7,224 bases of DNA from Candidatus Bathyarchaeota archaeon (GTDB taxonomy: Archaea; Thermoproteota; Bathyarchaeia; RBG-16-48-13; JAGMEO01). Below the pieces are notes generated by a model, which was not told the DNA's origin, searched no databases, and worked only from the letters and a program-made list of their open reading frames with translations. The stretch spans positions 1 to 7,224 of the forward strand of contig JAUVYS010000062.1 in NCBI GenBank assembly GCA_030602965.1, written 5' to 3'. Position numbers and translations under genes: made by a program. Below are positions 5,812-7,224 of this stretch, piece after piece (the stretch's first letter is position 1; each line of letters begins with the position of its first letter).

Positions 5812-5834
5812 TATAATTTTTTTGATGGAGAGCG

Positions 5835-6209
5835 ATGTTAGATCCCTTTTTTTTAGGAATAATTCTAAGACTACTAATAATAGAAGTACCAGTAAAAACG
5901 ATTACTCTATGGCTTGTTAGTAAAAAAATCGTTCGATTGGAGAAAGTTACATTCTATAGAGTTTTTGGAACTACAGTACTATTGATAGGATTTACGTTTA
6001 TTCAGAATCTCGTTTCAGTGAACGAAATAATAGGCGTCATATTGCAAATTGCAGTTGAAATAATCCTTGTGAAAGAAATCCTTGAAGCAAATTGGGGAGA
6101 AGCATTAAGAACAACTTGGATGCATACAATTATTTCCTCCATAGTTAGCATTTTAACGGAATACTTACTTCTCTTTTCACTCGCATTTTTAGTCGGAACA
6201 TTCGGTTAA
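5835..6209 (+). CDS. Hypothetical four-helix membrane protein
   Basis: I do not recognise this 124-residue protein. It is very hydrophobic, with about four predicted helices near residues 5-29, 43-60, 63-83 and 97-121, no signal peptide cleavage site and no cysteine. Short charged loops contain KKIVRLEK (30-37) and EILEANWGEALRTTW (81-95); the latter amphipathic segment is the most distinctive part. GGAG at 5827-5830 precedes ATG 5835 by 4 nt, a real if close ribosome-binding site, and a TATA-like region lies upstream. It stands alone between two G5-run hairpins, the second of which, with its T7 tract, is probably its terminator. The base and codon use is AT-rich like its neighbours. Confidence 0.72.
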   Translation: MLDPFFLGIILRLLIIEVPVKTITLWLVSKKIVRLEKVTFYRVFGTTVLLIGFTFIQNLVSVNEIIGVILQIAVEIILVKEILEANWGEALRTTWMHTIISSIVSILTEYLLLFSLAFLVGTFG

Positions 6210-6229
6210 TCGATCAACTCTAATGGAAC

Positions 6230-6289
6230 TTGGTAGTCGGGGGGATACCAGCCCTCAAGGGTACATTTATACTAAATCCTCCTTTTTTT
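6230..6289 (+). terminator. Structured terminator with GGGGGAT...ATCCTCC stem and T7 tract
   Basis: GGGGGAT (6240-6246) pairs with ATCCTCC (6276-6282) with one G-U pair, directly followed by T7 at 6283-6289. Inside is CCC TCAA GGG (6252-6261). A competing stem, TGGTA (6231-6235) with TACCA (6246-6250), would put the G run in its loop. It starts about 20 nt after the stop of the membrane gene. The 5' part also matches the far left end of the window in inverted orientation (CCCCCGACTACCAA, 11-24). Confidence 0.55.
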
Positions 6290-6533
6290 GTAAAAAAATG
6301 ATCGGAAAATCTTGGAAATCTTACTAACAGAAAAGCCTCATTATGACTTCTGCTTTTCTTACCAAATTGGATTTTAATCATCTCTGCATCGTGTTCGGGC
6401 TTTCGATCCAAACAAATTTTGTATTATTTATTTTGATTCATTTCCCCCATTAATCGCAAATCTCGTGTCTGCTCAAAGTAAAAACTATGTTAATAAGTTG
6501 GTATGAGTAACTATATCAAAAGGTATTTGTAAA
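6290..6533. other. Gene-free stretch before the cold-shock gene
   Basis: Contains a perfect 8-bp inverted repeat, AGAAAAGC (6329-6336) with GCTTTTCT (6352-6359), a C5 run at 6444-6448 and AT-rich sequence with several weak TATA-like words (for example TTATTTATTTTG, 6424-6435, and GTTAATAAG, 6489-6497). Which one drives the next gene is not clear; the upstream choice would give a leader of about 90 nt. No frame here looks like protein. Confidence 0.45.
6329..6359. repeat. 8-bp inverted repeat AGAAAAGC/GCTTTTCT
   Basis: Perfect arms around a 15-nt loop. The 3' arm is T-rich, so it could act as a terminator or as part of a leader RNA. Confidence 0.4.
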
Positions 6534-6541
6534 AGAGGTGA
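6534..6541 (+). promoter_or_regulatory. Shine-Dalgarno GAGGTGA that decides the cold-shock start
   Basis: AGAGGTGA at 6534-6541 is an excellent ribosome-binding site and overlaps a GTG at 6538. It lies 6 nt before TTG 6547, so the GTG is better read as part of the binding site than as the start. Confidence 0.65.
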
Positions 6542-6546
6542 AGAAC

Positions 6547-6741
6547 TTGACAACAGGTGTAGTGAAAAGATGGTTAGATCGAGGCTTCGGATTCATCGAA
6601 TACGACGACGGAACAGAAGTTTTTGTCCACAGCTCGGATATACAGGGTAAGAGCATCCTAACAGAAGGAGAAAAAGTAGAGTTTGAGATCGAGCAAGGTC
6701 CAAAAGGCCCAAGAGCAGTAAAAGTGAAACCAATTTCTTAA
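6547..6741 (+). CDS. Cold-shock-domain protein
   Basis: A 64-residue single-domain nucleic-acid-binding protein of the CspA type, a five-stranded OB fold that melts RNA structure. RNP1 is RGFGFI at 12-17 and RNP2 is VFVH at 25-28, followed by SSDI and a typical GEKVEFEIEQGPKGPRAVKV end. The usual WFN after the first strand is RWL here, a difference also known from archaeal members as far as I recall. I place the start at TTG 6547 (MTTGVVKRW), not at GTG 6538, because the Shine-Dalgarno overlaps the GTG and the family begins with a few residues before GxVKW. Cold-shock domains are patchy in archaea and probably of bacterial origin. A chain of hairpins starts 3 nt after the stop. Confidence 0.92.
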   Translation: MTTGVVKRWLDRGFGFIEYDDGTEVFVHSSDIQGKSILTEGEKVEFEIEQGPKGPRAVKVKPIS

Positions 6742-6743
6742 AC

Positions 6744-6903
6744 GCGCGTATTTCGCGCCGGAACGTTTGGACTGACTACGCATCTTAATGTAATTATGTT
6801 AAGATCGCGCACGCGATTTCTACTTATAGCTTGTCTCTGATTGGACAGAGGAAACCCTCAGAGTGACTCTGCGCTGGGACAGAATTTATACCACTTTTTT
6901 TTT
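6744..6903 (+). ncRNA. Hairpin chain and candidate small RNA, right copy
   Basis: Directly after the cold-shock stop come GCGCG/CGCGC (6744-6758), ATCTTAA/TTAAGAT (6782-6805) and ATCGCG/CGCGAT (6804-6817), then a block at 6833-6867 matching the left element at 28 of 35 positions. In the block, CTCTG and CAGAG words alternate (6836-6840, 6846-6850, about 6859-6863, 6867-6871), allowing mutually exclusive stems such as CTCTGA with TCAGAG. The stretch ends in nine Ts (6895-6903), a strong archaeal terminator. It may be the 3' UTR of the cold-shock mRNA, a separate small RNA, or both. No family is recognised. Confidence 0.45.
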
Positions 6904-6911
6904 GAATTTAT

Positions 6912-6922
6912 TAGATTTTAAA
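6912..6922 (+). promoter_or_regulatory. TATA box for the 41-residue ORF
   Basis: GATTTTAAATAC lies about 45-50 nt before ATG 6967, consistent with a leader of about 20 nt. Confidence 0.35.
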
Positions 6923-6966
6923 TACAAATATAAATTTGATAAAAATTAAAATTAATATCGATAAAT

Positions 6967-7092
6967 ATGGGTAAACCTTATTGGAAAAAATATAAAGACT
7001 TAAACCGTAAAGAAAAAAAGGCATTTTTAAAAAGGGACACAGACCGTAAAAAAATAACTAATGAAACTATGGTCTGTTTCGAAGAAGATTAA
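6967..7092 (+). CDS. Small basic hypothetical protein, 41 residues
   Basis: The frame begins MGKPYWKKYKDLNRKEKKAF and ends MVCFEED before TAA. It is rich in lysine and arginine in the first 30 residues, with a short acidic end and one cysteine; there is no membrane segment. A TATA-like box lies upstream, but I see no ribosome-binding site near the ATG. It follows the T9 terminator, so it would need its own promoter. I do not recognise it. Compositional bias of AT-rich DNA (AAA codons) could produce such a frame by chance, hence moderate-low confidence. Confidence 0.35.
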   Translation: MGKPYWKKYKDLNRKEKKAFLKRDTDRKKITNETMVCFEED

Positions 7093-7093
7093 G

Positions 7094-7147
7094 GCATCTA
7101 AGGAAGGGAAAAAAGAGGATGACGAAAGGTAACTAATGATTAGATGC
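7094..7147. repeat. 8-bp inverted repeat GCATCTAA/TTAGATGC
   Basis: Perfect arms at 7094-7101 and 7140-7147 enclose 38 nt of purine-rich sequence. It begins just after the stop of the 41-residue ORF and may be its 3' RNA structure. The remaining sequence to the end is AT-rich with no gene seen. Confidence 0.45.
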
Positions 7148-7224
7148 ACGTACCCTTTTGGAATAAAAATAAAGAAAGTAAAAAATTTTACTTAATATAA
7201 TAAATTTTTATATTCGAATAATCG

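Larger units (their letters stand above)
5357..5834. other. 478-bp intergenic region with strong structure
   Basis: No confident gene. It holds the nitroreductase TATA box, a rightward TATA box at 5421-5427, a 12-bp palindrome at 5482-5493, C5 runs at 5519-5523 and 5671-5675, a long hairpin at 5559-5598, a T7 tract at 5678-5684, an AAATTC/GAATTT inverted repeat at 5757-5775 and the promoter of the next membrane gene. A rightward RNA from about 5448 to 5684 would explain the TATA box, the hairpins and the final T tract together, but this is inference. Confidence 0.45.

Noticed and set aside
6220..6411. Open frame of 63 residues on the minus strand
   Set aside because: It covers the terminator hairpin and low-complexity DNA, and shows no protein-family character.
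6843..6856. GGACAGAGGAAACC resembling the RNase P RNA GAGGAAA motif
   Set aside because: The other conserved RNase P regions are absent within a plausible distance.
1..7224. Whole window as a mobile element bounded by inverted repeats
   Set aside because: The interior holds core translation genes and no integrase or transposase, so the inverted pair is better read as two copies of a small element.

Overview
The window looks like a chromosomal segment from an AT-rich archaeon of the TACK group, possibly Bathyarchaeia-like. Evidence seen in the sequence: a gene for ribosomal protein eS26, which among archaea is typical of TACK and Asgard lineages and absent from Euryarchaeota; an archaeal/eukaryal-type prolyl-tRNA synthetase with a C-terminal zinc module ending in Tyr; a PadR regulator; an archaetidylinositol-phosphate-synthase-like enzyme; TATA boxes about 25-30 nt before likely transcript starts; and T-tract terminators. 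The lineage is inferred from protein content only.

Layout. 1-450 has no gene. It holds a hairpin-rich element (about 60-175), a 10-bp palindrome and a TATA box. 451-1050 (+) is a CDP-alcohol phosphatidyltransferase. It converges with and overlaps by 9 bp a leftward cluster: prolyl-tRNA synthetase (3196-1763), eS26 (1679-1401) and a PadR-type regulator (1371-1042). A shared AT-rich box near 3240 separates the synthetase from a rightward VTT/DedA-like membrane protein (3302-3907). From about 3914 to 4620 lies a gene graveyard: the 3' remnant of a VIT1/CCC1 (rubrerythrin-linked) metal transporter, and a twice-frameshifted leftward gene for a small acidic protein. A nitroreductase (5341-4829, -) follows. 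From 5357 on, small genes (a four-helix membrane protein, a cold-shock-domain protein, a 41-residue basic ORF) alternate with unusually structured intergenic DNA.

How it works together. The ProRS-eS26-PadR cluster is translation housekeeping with a regulator at its tail. The membrane-lipid enzyme, VTT protein and nitroreductase have no evident pathway link to it. The most unexplained material is intergenic: (i) two related hairpin elements in opposite orientation near both ends of the window (28 of 35 identical positions in the core, plus a second collinear match), possibly paralogous small RNAs; (ii) eight G5/C5 runs in otherwise AT-rich DNA, all outside confident genes, two of them forming similar GGGGGAT...ATCCNCC stems flanking the four-helix membrane gene; (iii) a 14-nt inverted match between the extreme left end and one of those stems. 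I see no CRISPR array, tRNA, rRNA, transposase or phage gene, and no convincing multi-gene defence or novel protein system.
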